Below, piece by piece: positions 47,770-56,280 of a stretch of DNA of 64,000 bases. Position numbers and translations under genes: made by a program. Every line of letters starts with the position of its first letter. Within the stretch, counting starts at the first letter, position 1. The stretch lies in assembly GCF_021044825.1 (NCBI RefSeq), contig NZ_JAJNOC010000003.1, positions 186,001 through 250,000 on the forward strand. The letters are read 5' to 3'. Source of the DNA: Massilia phyllostachyos. Lineage in GTDB: Bacteria; Pseudomonadota; Gammaproteobacteria; Burkholderiales; Burkholderiaceae_D. The notes beneath the pieces were generated by a model. The model ran no database searches, was not told the origin of the DNA, and was given only the letters and a program-made list of their open reading frames with translations.

Positions 47770-49922
47770 CCCAACACATGAACATGCGTTCGACCGTGCC
47801 GGCCTGGCTGCTGCGCTCGGCCGCGATGCTGCTGCTGGCGCTCGGCGCCGGCGCGGCCGCGGCCCAGAACGCGATCGAGTCGATCACCGCCACCCAGCAG
47901 GGCCCGAACGTGGTCCTGAACATCGGCATGCGCGAGGCGATGGCGAAGCCGCCGATCGGCTTCTCGATCACGAATCCGGCGCGCATCGCGCTCGACTTCG
48001 GCGCCACCAGCAACGCCACCGGCAAGTCGGCCCAGGACATCAACCTGGGCGACGTGCGCAGCCTGAACGTGGTGCAGGCCGGCGAGCGTACCCGCCTGGT
48101 GCTGAACCTGGCGCGCGCGCTGAACTACAGCAGCGCGGTCGAGGGCAAGATGGTGCGCGTCACCGTCGAAGGCCCGGGCACCGCCCCGGCGGTGGCCGCC
48201 AGCGCGCCGGCGCCGGCGGCAGCCGCGCCGGCGGCCCGTCAAATGCTGCGCGACCTCGACTTCCGCCGCGGCGCCAACGGCGAAGGCCGCATCGTGGTCG
48301 ACCTGCCGAACGGCCAGACCGGCGTCGACGTGCGCCAGGCGGGCAACCAGATCATCGTCGACTTCCTGCGCACCGGCGTGCCGGCCACCCTGCGCCGCCG
48401 CCTCGACGTGACCGACTTCGGCACCCCGGTGGCGCGCATCACCACCACGCCGCAGGGCGAGAACACCCGCATGACCATCGACGCCCAGGGCCTGTGGGAG
48501 CAGTCGGTGTACCAGAGCGACACCCAGCTGGTGGTCGACGTGCGTCCGATCAAGGAAGACCCGAACCGCCTGGCCCAGGGCACCACCGGCTACCGCGGCG
48601 AGAAGCTCTCGTTCAACTTCCAGAACGTCGACGTGCGCGCCGCCCTGCAGGCGATCGCCGACATCTCCGGCCTGAACATCATCACCAGCGATTCCGTCAC
48701 CGGCAACCTGACCCTGCGCCTGAAGGACGTGCCCTGGGACCAGGCGCTCGACGTGGTGCTGCAGGCCAAGGGCCTGGACATGCGCAAGAACGGCAACGTG
48801 CTGTGGATCGCGCCCAAGGAAGAACTGCTGACCAAGGAAAAGCTCGAGCTCGAGCAGCGCGCCCAGATCGCCGAACTCGAGCCGCTGCGCTCCGAGATCT
48901 TCCAGCTGAACTACCAGAAGGTCGAATCCTTCCGCACCGTGTTCGGCCTCGACGCCGGCACCGGCGCGCCCTCGGGCGACAACCGCGGCCGGGTGCTGTC
49001 CAAGCGCGGCAGCGCCATCATCGACCCGCGCACCAACCAGCTGTTCGTGACCGACGTGGCGTCCAAGATCGAGGACATCCGTAAACTCATCCAGAAGACC
49101 GACGTCGCCTCCAAGCAGGTGCTGATCGAGGCGCGCCTGGTGGAAGCGAACGACGGCTTCTCGCGCAACCTCGGCGCCAAGCTCGGCTTCGCCGACCTGC
49201 GCACCCTGCGCGGCGGCGACTCGGGCTGGCAGGTCAAGGGCAACGAGCGCGTCGCCATCGGCGGCAACCTGACCGGCATCGGCCAGGTGACGGGCCAGAC
49301 CCCGGACAACGGCGACGGCTACACCAACACCACCCTGGTCAACCTGCCGGCGGCCGCGATCGGCGGCGCCGCCGCGCCCTCGCTGGCCTTCAGCCTGTTC
49401 TCCTCGGCCGCCAACCGCTTCCTGAACCTGGAACTGTCGGCGCTGGAAGCGGACGGCAAGGGCAAGATCATCTCGAGCCCGCGCGTGGTCACCGAGGACA
49501 AGCAGATCGCCGTGATCGAGCAGGGCATCGAGCTGCCCTACCAGGTCGCCACCAGCAGCGGCGCGACCTCGATCACCTTCAAGAAGGCCAACCTGCGCCT
49601 GGAAGTCACGCCGCAGATCACCCCGGACGGCAACGTCGTGCTGGAGGTCGACGTCAACAAGGACAGCAAGGGCGAGGAAACCCGCGCCGGCCCCGCCATC
49701 AACACCCAGCACGTGAAGACCAAGGTGATGGTGGAGAACGGCGGCACGGTGGTGCTGGGCGGGATTTACCAGCAGACCGAACGCAACAACGAGAACAAGG
49801 TGCCGCTGCTGGGCGACGTCCCGGTGCTCGGCTACCTGTTCAAGTCGACCGGCCGCGAGAGCACCAAGACCGAACTGCTGGTGTTCATCACGCCGAAGAT
49901 CGTCGCCGACGTCGGCCGCTGA
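47766..49922 (+). CDS. pilQ: Type IV pilus secretin PilQ
   Basis: 718 aa. Signal peptide to about AAAQ-N (residue 37). Two AMIN domains for peptidoglycan binding, STN/N domains (GEKLSFNFQNVDVRAALQAI), and the secretin domain with VLIEARLVEANDGFSRNLGA and the C-terminal VPLLGDVPVLGYLFKS motif. Multimeric outer-membrane channel for the pilus. The stop of pilP overlaps its ATG (ATGA). Last gene of the tight pilMNOPQ block; a lipoprotein gene follows after 66 bases. Confidence 0.97.
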   Translation: MTQHMNMRSTVPAWLLRSAAMLLLALGAGAAAAQNAIESITATQQGPNVVLNIGMREAMAKPPIGFSITNPARIALDFGATSNATGKSAQDINLGDVRSLNVVQAGERTRLVLNLARALNYSSAVEGKMVRVTVEGPGTAPAVAASAPAPAAAAPAARQMLRDLDFRRGANGEGRIVVDLPNGQTGVDVRQAGNQIIVDFLRTGVPATLRRRLDVTDFGTPVARITTTPQGENTRMTIDAQGLWEQSVYQSDTQLVVDVRPIKEDPNRLAQGTTGYRGEKLSFNFQNVDVRAALQAIADISGLNIITSDSVTGNLTLRLKDVPWDQALDVVLQAKGLDMRKNGNVLWIAPKEELLTKEKLELEQRAQIAELEPLRSEIFQLNYQKVESFRTVFGLDAGTGAPSGDNRGRVLSKRGSAIIDPRTNQLFVTDVASKIEDIRKLIQKTDVASKQVLIEARLVEANDGFSRNLGAKLGFADLRTLRGGDSGWQVKGNERVAIGGNLTGIGQVTGQTPDNGDGYTNTTLVNLPAAAIGGAAAPSLAFSLFSSAANRFLNLELSALEADGKGKIISSPRVVTEDKQIAVIEQGIELPYQVATSSGATSITFKKANLRLEVTPQITPDGNVVLEVDVNKDSKGEETRAGPAINTQHVKTKVMVENGGTVVLGGIYQQTERNNENKVPLLGDVPVLGYLFKSTGRESTKTELLVFITPKIVADVGR

Positions 49923-49988
49923 TTCGGGAACGCCGCCGCGCATAAAGTACCGCAGTACAACGACACGATAAAAGGAAGAACAGAAGTC

Positions 49989-52085
49989 ATGCACCAATCA
50001 GCCAAACAGGACGCGCTGGCGTCGCTCGGTCGCTGGACCGCCATCGGCCTGGCGGCCGCCATCCTGACCGCCTGCGGCGGCGGCGGCGGTTCGCCGGGCG
50101 GCACCGGCGGCACCGGCTCGGGCAACACCGGCGGCGGCGCCACCACCCCGGTCACGACCGACCCGAAGATCAGCGTCACCCTGACCGACGGCGGCGGCGC
50201 CAATATCAGCTCGCTGTCGGGCGGCCAGAGCGCCACCGTCAGGGCCACCGTGCTGGACGCCGCCGGCAAGCCGGCGGTTGGCGCGATCGTCCAGTTCACC
50301 ACCACTACCCAGGGCCTGGTCGCCTTCACCCCGGAGAGCGGCTCGGCCCTGACCGACGCCAACGGCGTGGCCGTGGTGTCGGTCAAGCCGGCCAGCGTGA
50401 CCTCGGCCGGCGCGGTCGGCATCACCGCGACCTCGGTGGTCGGCGGCAAGACGGCCACGGCCAGCAGCAACATCTCGGTGGGCGCGGCCCCGCTGACCGT
50501 TGGCGCGCTGACTTTCTCGCCGCCCCCGAGCGGGGCCTTGCCGGCTTTCAGCACCGTCTCGCTGAGCATTCCGGTCACCAGCGGCGGCCAGGCTGCTACC
50601 TCGATCTCGGGCCTGAACATGACCTCGCTGTGCGTGGGCGACGGTACCGCGACCCTGGTGCCGGGCGCGTTCGCCAACGGTATCCAGACTGCCACTTACA
50701 CCAATAACGGCTGTACGCGCGGCAAGGACACCATTACCGTTTCGATCGGGAACTCGAGCCGGAACATACCGCTGGACGTTATCGCTGCCAACATTGGCGC
50801 GATCCAGTTCTCGGGCACCAGCGTGTCGGGCAGTTCGATCGTGCTGAAGGGCTCGGGCGGTCTGGGCCGCTCGGAAGCGGCACAGGTCACTTTCCGCGTG
50901 GTCGACCAGCATGGCAACGCGCTGCCGGGCGTGGGCGTGAACTTCAGCGCCACTACCAACACCGGCGGCCTGGCGGTGTCGCCGAACTTCGCAACCACCG
51001 ACAGCGCCGGCAACGTGATGACCATGGTTTCTTCGGGCACGGTGCCGACCCCGGTGCGCGTGATCGCCGAAGCGACCCGCAACGGCGTCAAGATCAGCGG
51101 CCTGTCCGATACCCTGACCATCTCGACCGGCCTGCCGATCCAGAAGTTCATGTCGATGAGCGCCGAGAAATACAACATCGAGGGCACCAGGTACGATAAC
51201 GAAACGACCGACATCACGGTGCTACTGGCCGACCAGTACGGGAATCCCGTGTCGGACAACACCGCGATCAACTTCGTGACCGAAGGCGGCGCCGTCGGCA
51301 GTTCGGCACAGGGCGCCTGCGTCACCAAGGACGGCGGCTGCACCGTGACCCTGCGCAGCCAGGAATACCGGCCAAAGGACGGCCGTGTAACGGTGATGGC
51401 CTACCTTCAGGGTATCGAGAACTTCGTGGACGAGAATGGCGATGGCCAGTACACCTGCCGCGGTTATACCGGCCCCGCGCCTTACCGTCCGCTGGTCGAT
51501 ATCTGCAACGGCGTCGGCGAAAAATTCCCGGATGCGTCGAGCGACCAGAGCGGCGACCTGGGCGACCCCTTCCTCGACGCCGATCTGAACGATGGCGACT
51601 ACGATCCCAACAAGCGCGACCTGCCGTTCCCCTACAACCGCAGCACCTACAGCAAGGCGGGCGATGGCAAGTGGGGCTTGAACTACATCCGCCGCTCGAT
51701 CGAGATCGTGTTCAGCGATTCGGACGCCAACCTGGTGCGCCAGGTCTGCACCGGCTCCACCTGCCGCGACTGGACCGCCGCCGACGGCGACCCGAGCTTC
51801 GTCGAAGGCGTGTCGGGCACCGGCTGCTCGGAAAAGGTGCTGACCGTGCGCCTGTACGACCGCAACAACAACCCGCTGCCGGCCGGCACCACGGTGGGCA
51901 CCACCGACTCCACCAAGCTGGGCGTGTCGAGCTTCCTGCCGGAATCCGTCGCCTCGACCAATGCCGTGGGCGGCACCCTGCACCGCGTGACGGTCAAGCC
52001 GGACCTGACCTGCGCGCCGGGCAGCTTCATGGTGCGCGTGGCGACGCCGAAGGGCAAGGTCACCGGCTTCGGCTTCCGCGGCTGA
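49989..52085 (+). CDS. Big-1 Ig-like domain lipoprotein behind pilQ
   Basis: 698 aa. Lipobox AAILTACG with Cys29, then a Gly-rich linker (about 30-50). At least three bacterial Ig-like (Big-1/invasin type) modules can be discerned. Module 1 is around 55-160 (VRATVLDAAGKPAVGAIVQF, TDANGVAVVSVKP). Module 2 is around 295-380 (VTFRVVDQHGNALPGVGVNF). Module 3 is around 400-475 (ITVLLADQYGNPVSDNTAIN). An EF-hand-like DENGDGQYT near residue 481 and an Asp-rich DADLNDGDYDPNKRD suggest calcium binding. Cysteines in the last third may form disulphides. A surface adhesin or pilus accessory is a guess from context; no function is proven. Confidence 0.75.
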   Translation: MHQSAKQDALASLGRWTAIGLAAAILTACGGGGGSPGGTGGTGSGNTGGGATTPVTTDPKISVTLTDGGGANISSLSGGQSATVRATVLDAAGKPAVGAIVQFTTTTQGLVAFTPESGSALTDANGVAVVSVKPASVTSAGAVGITATSVVGGKTATASSNISVGAAPLTVGALTFSPPPSGALPAFSTVSLSIPVTSGGQAATSISGLNMTSLCVGDGTATLVPGAFANGIQTATYTNNGCTRGKDTITVSIGNSSRNIPLDVIAANIGAIQFSGTSVSGSSIVLKGSGGLGRSEAAQVTFRVVDQHGNALPGVGVNFSATTNTGGLAVSPNFATTDSAGNVMTMVSSGTVPTPVRVIAEATRNGVKISGLSDTLTISTGLPIQKFMSMSAEKYNIEGTRYDNETTDITVLLADQYGNPVSDNTAINFVTEGGAVGSSAQGACVTKDGGCTVTLRSQEYRPKDGRVTVMAYLQGIENFVDENGDGQYTCRGYTGPAPYRPLVDICNGVGEKFPDASSDQSGDLGDPFLDADLNDGDYDPNKRDLPFPYNRSTYSKAGDGKWGLNYIRRSIEIVFSDSDANLVRQVCTGSTCRDWTAADGDPSFVEGVSGTGCSEKVLTVRLYDRNNNPLPAGTTVGTTDSTKLGVSSFLPESVASTNAVGGTLHRVTVKPDLTCAPGSFMVRVATPKGKVTGFGFRG

Positions 52086-52094
52086 TCCCTTGCG

Positions 52095-52119
52095 ACGCCG
52101 CCGCGCGCGGCGTTTTTTT
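52095..52119 (+). terminator. Terminator after the Big-1 lipoprotein gene
   Basis: ACGCCGC, loop CGCGC, GCGGCGT followed by a T-run to 52119, ten bases after the stop. Its end supplies the TTGACG -35 of the next promoter. Confidence 0.88.
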
Positions 52120-52162
52120 GACGGAACCGAAGGCGGCCAGTCTATACTGGCCGTCTTTTTTT
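52118..52162 (+). promoter_or_regulatory. aroKB promoter embedded in a palindrome
   Basis: TTGACG (52118-52123), a 19-base spacer and TATACT (52143-52148). The -10 lies inside a perfect hairpin GGCCAGT-CTAT-ACTGGCC (52135-52152) followed by GTCTTTTTTT. So the same bases could serve as a second terminator for the upstream gene and as promoter for aroKB. Confidence 0.55.
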
Positions 52163-52181
52163 CATTTCCGCGGACCCGGCA

Positions 52182-53849
52182 GTGCCTCATCCAAAGAGCA
52201 ACAACATCTTCCTGGTCGGCCTGATGGGGGCAGGGAAGACCACCATCGGGCGGCAGATCGCGCGCAAGCTCGGCAAGCGCTTCGTCGACTCCGACCACGA
52301 GATCGAAGCGCGCACCGGCGCCACCATCCCCTGGATCTTCGAGATCGAGGGCGAGGCCAGTTTTCGCCGCCGCGAAGCGGACGTGATCCGCGACCTGAGC
52401 AGCCAGGACGACCTGGTGCTGGCCACCGGCGGCGGCGCCGTGCTGAACCCGGCCAGCCGTGCCCTGCTGGCCGAGCGCGGCACCGTGATCTACCTGCGCG
52501 CCTCGATCGGCAGCATCCTGCAGCGCACCTCGCACGACAAGAACCGCCCGCTGCTGCAGACCGCCGACCCGCGCGCCAGGCTGGAAGAGCTGTTCGCCCA
52601 GCGCGACCCCCTGTACCGCGAGATTGCGGACCTGGTCATCGATACCGGCCGACCTAACGTACAATCGATGGTACAGACCATTTTGGACCAGCTCGCCGCG
52701 CTGGACGCCGCCCGTGCCGCGGCCTGCGCTCGGCGGCCCGGCAAGGACGCAATGAACCAACAGGCACCCACCACGCTCAACGTCGAACTCGGCGAACGCA
52801 GCTACCCGATCGCGATCGGCCCCAATCTCCTCGACGACGGCGCGCTGCTGGACCGCCACGTCGACGGCGGCAAGGCCGCCATCGTCACCAACACCACCGT
52901 CGCGCCGCTCTACCTGGCGCGCGTAGCCGGCGCCCTGCGCGCGCAGGGGCGTGAGGTGGTCGAGATCGTGCTGCCGGACGGCGAAGAGCACAAGAACTGG
53001 GAGTCGCTCAATCTGGTGTACGACGCCCTCCTGAAACACCGCTGCGACCGCAAGACCACCCTGGTGGCGCTGGGCGGCGGCGTGATCGGCGACCTGACCG
53101 GCTTCGCCGCCAGCAGCTACATGCGCGGCGTGCCCTTCCTGCAGCTGCCGACGACCCTGCTGTCCCAGGTCGATTCCTCGGTGGGCGGCAAGACCGGCAT
53201 CAACCACCCGCTGGGCAAGAACATGATCGGCGCGTTTTACCAGCCGCGCGCCGTGATCGCCGATACGTCCACCCTCGACACCCTGCCGCCGCGCGAGCTG
53301 TCGGCCGGCCTGGCCGAGGTGATCAAGCACGGCGCCATCCTGGATGCCGACTACTTCGCCTGGATCGAGCAGAACATCGGCAAGCTGGTCGCGCGCGAGC
53401 CGCAGGCGATGGCGTATGCGATCGCGCGTTCCTGCGAGATCAAGGCGGACGTCGTGCGCAAGGACGAACGCGAAGGCGGCCTGCGCGCGGTGCTGAACTT
53501 TGGCCACACCTTCGGCCACGCGATCGAATCGGGCCTCGGCTACGGCAACTGGCTGCACGGCGAAGCGGTCGGCTGCGGCATGGTGATGGCGGCCGACCTG
53601 TCGGCGCGCCTGGGCCTGGTCGGCGCCGCCACCGTGGAGCGCGTGCGCGCGCTGGTGCAGGCGGCCGGCCTGCCGACCGTGGCGCCGGACCTCGGCATCG
53701 AGCGCTGGATCGAGCTGATGGCGGTCGACAAGAAGAACGAGGGCGGGGCGATCAAGTTCATCCTGCTCAAACCCCTGGGCAGTCCTTCGATCACCACCGT
53801 CCCGCCAGAGACCTTGCGGGCCACGCTGGACGCCTGTGTGAAAGGATAA
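52182..53849 (+). CDS. aroKB: Fused shikimate kinase / 3-dehydroquinate synthase
   Basis: One uninterrupted frame of 555 codons from GTG 52182. Residues 1-175 are shikimate kinase: P-loop GLMGAGKTT (13-21), [13 protein letters not shown], the [10 protein letters not shown] motif and the lid [13 protein letters not shown] roughly 15-residue Ala/Arg linker ([15 protein letters not shown]) follows. From Met191, residues to 555 are Aro[52 protein letters not shown] and [11 protein letters not shown], with the zinc ligands. Both halves are full length and their motifs intact. AAGGA at 52743-52747 before ATG 52752 could allow separate AroB synthesis. These genes are normally separate and adjacent; here the stop between them is missing. 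Two shikimate-pathway steps. Confidence 0.93.
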   Translation: MPHPKSNNIFLVGLMGAGKTTIGRQIARKLGKRFVDSDHEIEARTGATIPWIFEIEGEASFRRREADVIRDLSSQDDLVLATGGGAVLNPASRALLAERGTVIYLRASIGSILQRTSHDKNRPLLQTADPRARLEELFAQRDPLYREIADLVIDTGRPNVQSMVQTILDQLAALDAARAAACARRPGKDAMNQQAPTTLNVELGERSYPIAIGPNLLDDGALLDRHVDGGKAAIVTNTTVAPLYLARVAGALRAQGREVVEIVLPDGEEHKNWESLNLVYDALLKHRCDRKTTLVALGGGVIGDLTGFAASSYMRGVPFLQLPTTLLSQVDSSVGGKTGINHPLGKNMIGAFYQPRAVIADTSTLDTLPPRELSAGLAEVIKHGAILDADYFAWIEQNIGKLVAREPQAMAYAIARSCEIKADVVRKDEREGGLRAVLNFGHTFGHAIESGLGYGNWLHGEAVGCGMVMAADLSARLGLVGAATVERVRALVQAAGLPTVAPDLGIERWIELMAVDKKNEGGAIKFILLKPLGSPSITTVPPETLRATLDACVKG

Positions 53850-53853
53850 ACGC

Positions 53854-54987
53854 ATGGACTTCGACGCCCGCCTCGCCCCCTACGCAGCCCATTCGTCGAA
53901 GTCGCGCGGCCGCACCCACATCGAGCCGCCGGCGGGGTCGCGCAGCGAGTTCCAGCGCGACCGCGACCGCATCATCCACTCGACCGCCTTCCGCCGGCTC
54001 GAATACAAGACCCAGGTCTTCCTCAACCACGAGGGCGACCTGTTCCGCACCCGCCTGACGCACTCGATCGAAGTCGCCCAGATCGGCCGCACCCTGGCGC
54101 GCAGCCTGCAGCTCAACGAAGACCTGGTCGAAGCCACCGCGCTCGCGCACGACCTCGGGCACACGCCCTTCGGCCACGTGGGCCAGGACGTGCTCAACGA
54201 ATGCATGAAGGATTTCGGCGGCTTCGAGCACAACCTGCAAAGCCTGCGCGTGGTGGACGAGCTGGAAGAGCACTACGGGGCGTTCGACGGCCTGAACCTC
54301 ACTTTTGAGACGCGCGAGGGCATCCTCAAGCACTGCTCGCTGACCAATGCGCGCCAGCTGGGCGAGCTGGGACGCCGCTTCCTCGACCGCAGCCAGCCCA
54401 GCCTGGAAGCGCAGCTGACCAACCTGGCCGACGAGATCGCGTACAACAACCACGACATCGACGACGGCCTGCGTTCGGGCCTGCTCACCATGGCGCAGAT
54501 GGAGGAAGTGGAACTGTTCGCGCGCCACCGGCACATGGTGGAGACCCAGTACCCGGGGCTGGCGGGACGGCGCGCGCTGTACGAGACGATCCGCCTGATG
54601 ATCACGGCGATGACGGCGGACCTGGTCGAGACCTCGCGGGCCTTGCTGCTGGAAGCGGCGCCGCAGAGCATCGACGACGTGCGCGCCTCGGCGCCGCTGA
54701 TCCGCTTCTCGCCGCAGATGCGGGCCGAGACCACCGCGCTGAAGCGCTTCCTGTATGCGAATTTGTACCGCCACTTCCAGGTCAACCGCATGCGGGTAAA
54801 GGCGTCGCGCATCGTGCGCGAGCTGTTCGAGGCGTTCCTGCAGGATCCGGTGCTGCTGCCGAACGATTACCAGGTCGAAGGGGATCCGATGCGGCAGGCG
54901 AGGAAGATTGCGGATTACATCGCGGGGATGACGGACCGGTATGCGATTCGCGAGCATCGCCGCATCTTCTCGCTCGATCACTTCTGA
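53854..54987 (+). CDS. dgt: Deoxyguanosinetriphosphate triphosphohydrolase-like protein
   Basis: 377 aa. HD-domain metal motif: [16 protein letters not shown], then [39 protein letters not shown] is the conserved N-terminal Dgt motif. Hydrolyses dNTPs to deoxynucleosides and triphosphate. It starts after AAAGGATAAACGC, four bases past aroKB, so probably the same operon, the common aroK-aroB-dgt order. Confidence 0.93.
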   Translation: MDFDARLAPYAAHSSKSRGRTHIEPPAGSRSEFQRDRDRIIHSTAFRRLEYKTQVFLNHEGDLFRTRLTHSIEVAQIGRTLARSLQLNEDLVEATALAHDLGHTPFGHVGQDVLNECMKDFGGFEHNLQSLRVVDELEEHYGAFDGLNLTFETREGILKHCSLTNARQLGELGRRFLDRSQPSLEAQLTNLADEIAYNNHDIDDGLRSGLLTMAQMEEVELFARHRHMVETQYPGLAGRRALYETIRLMITAMTADLVETSRALLLEAAPQSIDDVRASAPLIRFSPQMRAETTALKRFLYANLYRHFQVNRMRVKASRIVRELFEAFLQDPVLLPNDYQVEGDPMRQARKIADYIAGMTDRYAIREHRRIFSLDHF

Positions 54988-55020
54988 CCTGACGTTGCCG
55001 TCAGTCGCTCGCCTCAGCAC

Positions 55021-55135
55021 GTCGCTCCGGCGAAGGCCGGAGCCTAATTTCGTGGCGTCACGTTGGCAGGTGCACGCAAGCGTTAATGGTCCGCGTGCAA
55101 GATTGGATCCCGGCCTCCGCCGGGATGACGGTTTG
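55021..55135. repeat. REP/BIME-like inverted pair between dgt and mutY
   Basis: A diverged forward unit at 55021-55051 (GTCGCTCCGGCGAAGGCCGG and on) and a reverse unit at 55099-55135 (AAGATTGGATCCCGGCCTCC and on) with a 47-base spacer. They lie between converging genes, so each unit's palindrome could also stop transcription. Confidence 0.85.
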
Positions 55136-55176
55136 TAGGGCGGTGGTGGGAAGAGGCGGTGGCGAGATGCCGGCCG

Positions 55177-56280
55177 TCAGCTAAATAAGCCTGGCGTCCC
55201 CAACTCCACCAGCAGCTTCTTGACCGGCGCCGGCAACGGCGCCTCCTCGATGCGCGCCAGGTCCCACCACAGATGCCGCCCGGTCGCCCCACCACGCTCC
55301 GACAAGCGCACCAGCCACGGATTGATGTGCAGTTTGTAGTGCGTGAACACGTGCACCAGCGGCCGCAGCGCCTCCACCTCGTCCACCCGCCCGAACTGCG
55401 CCGCCGCGACAGCCACCGCGGACGCGGACGGGGCATCGACTTCGACGCCCAGGTGCCCGTCCACTTCGGGCAGCGACAGCAAGCCACCCCAGATCCCGGT
55501 CCCCGGCCGCTGCTCCAGCAGCACCTGCCCGCGGTCGATCACGACCAGCATGCCGGCGCGTTTTTCCGGAGTGGTCTTCTTCGGTTTGCGCACCGGCAGC
55601 TCCGCCGTGCGGCCGGTGGCGTAGGCCACGCAGCGCGCCTGCAGGGGACAGCGTTCGCAGGCGGGGCGCGAGCGGGTGCAGAGCGTCGCGCCCAGGTCCA
55701 TCAAGCCCTGGGTATACGATTCCATGCCGCTTTCCGGCAGCAGCGCATCGGCGCGGCGCCACAGGGCGTCCTCGACCTTTTTCTCGCCCGGGTACTGGTC
55801 GATGCCGAACACCCGCGCGAACACGCGCTTGACGTTCCCGTCCAGGATCGCGGCGCGCACGCCCGACGAGAAGGCGGCGATGGCGGCGGCGGTGGAGCGG
55901 CCGATGCCGGGCAGCTCGGCCAGCAGCGCCGGGTCGCTCGGAAACACGCCGCCGTAGTCCGCGACCACGCGCTTGGCGCAGGCGTGCAGGTTGCGCGCGC
56001 GGGTGTAGTAACCGAGGCCGCTCCAGTGCGCCATCACGTCCTCGCCCGGCGCCTCGGCCAGGGCGTGGACGGTCGGGAAGCGCTCGAGGAAGCGCGCGTA
56101 GTAGCCGAGCACCGCGGCGACCTGGGTCTGCTGCAGCATGATCTCGGACAGCCAGATGCGGTAGGCATCCGTCGTGTTCTGCCAGGGCAGGGTGTGGCGG
56201 CCGTGGCTGCGCTGCCAGTCGATCACGGCGTGGGAAAAGGTCGGGTCGGCCAGCTGGTCGAATTCGGTGAGGCGTTTCAT
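55177..56280 (-). CDS. mutY: A/G-specific adenine glycosylase
   Basis: 367 aa from MKRLTEFDQLADPTFSHAVI. Catalytic Glu in LSEIMLQQTQVAAV, helix-hairpin-helix LPGIGRSTAAAIAAF and catalytic Asp in AILDGNVKRV. The 4Fe-4S site is C-x6-C-x2-C-x5-C (CTRSRPACERCPLQARC). The C-terminal NUDIX-like domain recognises 8-oxoG (ending PVKKLLVELGTPGLFS). Removes A opposite 8-oxoG, complementing MutM nearby. The ATG overlaps the stop of the dynamin-like gene by four bases. Confidence 0.96.
   Translation of the reverse strand: MKRLTEFDQLADPTFSHAVIDWQRSHGRHTLPWQNTTDAYRIWLSEIMLQQTQVAAVLGYYARFLERFPTVHALAEAPGEDVMAHWSGLGYYTRARNLHACAKRVVADYGGVFPSDPALLAELPGIGRSTAAAIAAFSSGVRAAILDGNVKRVFARVFGIDQYPGEKKVEDALWRRADALLPESGMESYTQGLMDLGATLCTRSRPACERCPLQARCVAYATGRTAELPVRKPKKTTPEKRAGMLVVIDRGQVLLEQRPGTGIWGGLLSLPEVDGHLGVEVDAPSASAVAVAAAQFGRVDEVEALRPLVHVFTHYKLHINPWLVRLSERGGATGRHLWWDLARIEEAPLPAPVKKLLVELGTPGLFS

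Noticed and set aside
47640..49997. 785-codon minus-strand frame across pilQ
   Set aside because: Shadow of pilQ; no recognisable motif and strongly biased His/Gly/Asp content.
51222..53855. 877-codon minus-strand frame across the Big-1 gene and aroKB
   Set aside because: It spans a terminator and promoter and is antisense to clear enzyme motifs; shadow of GC-rich codons.
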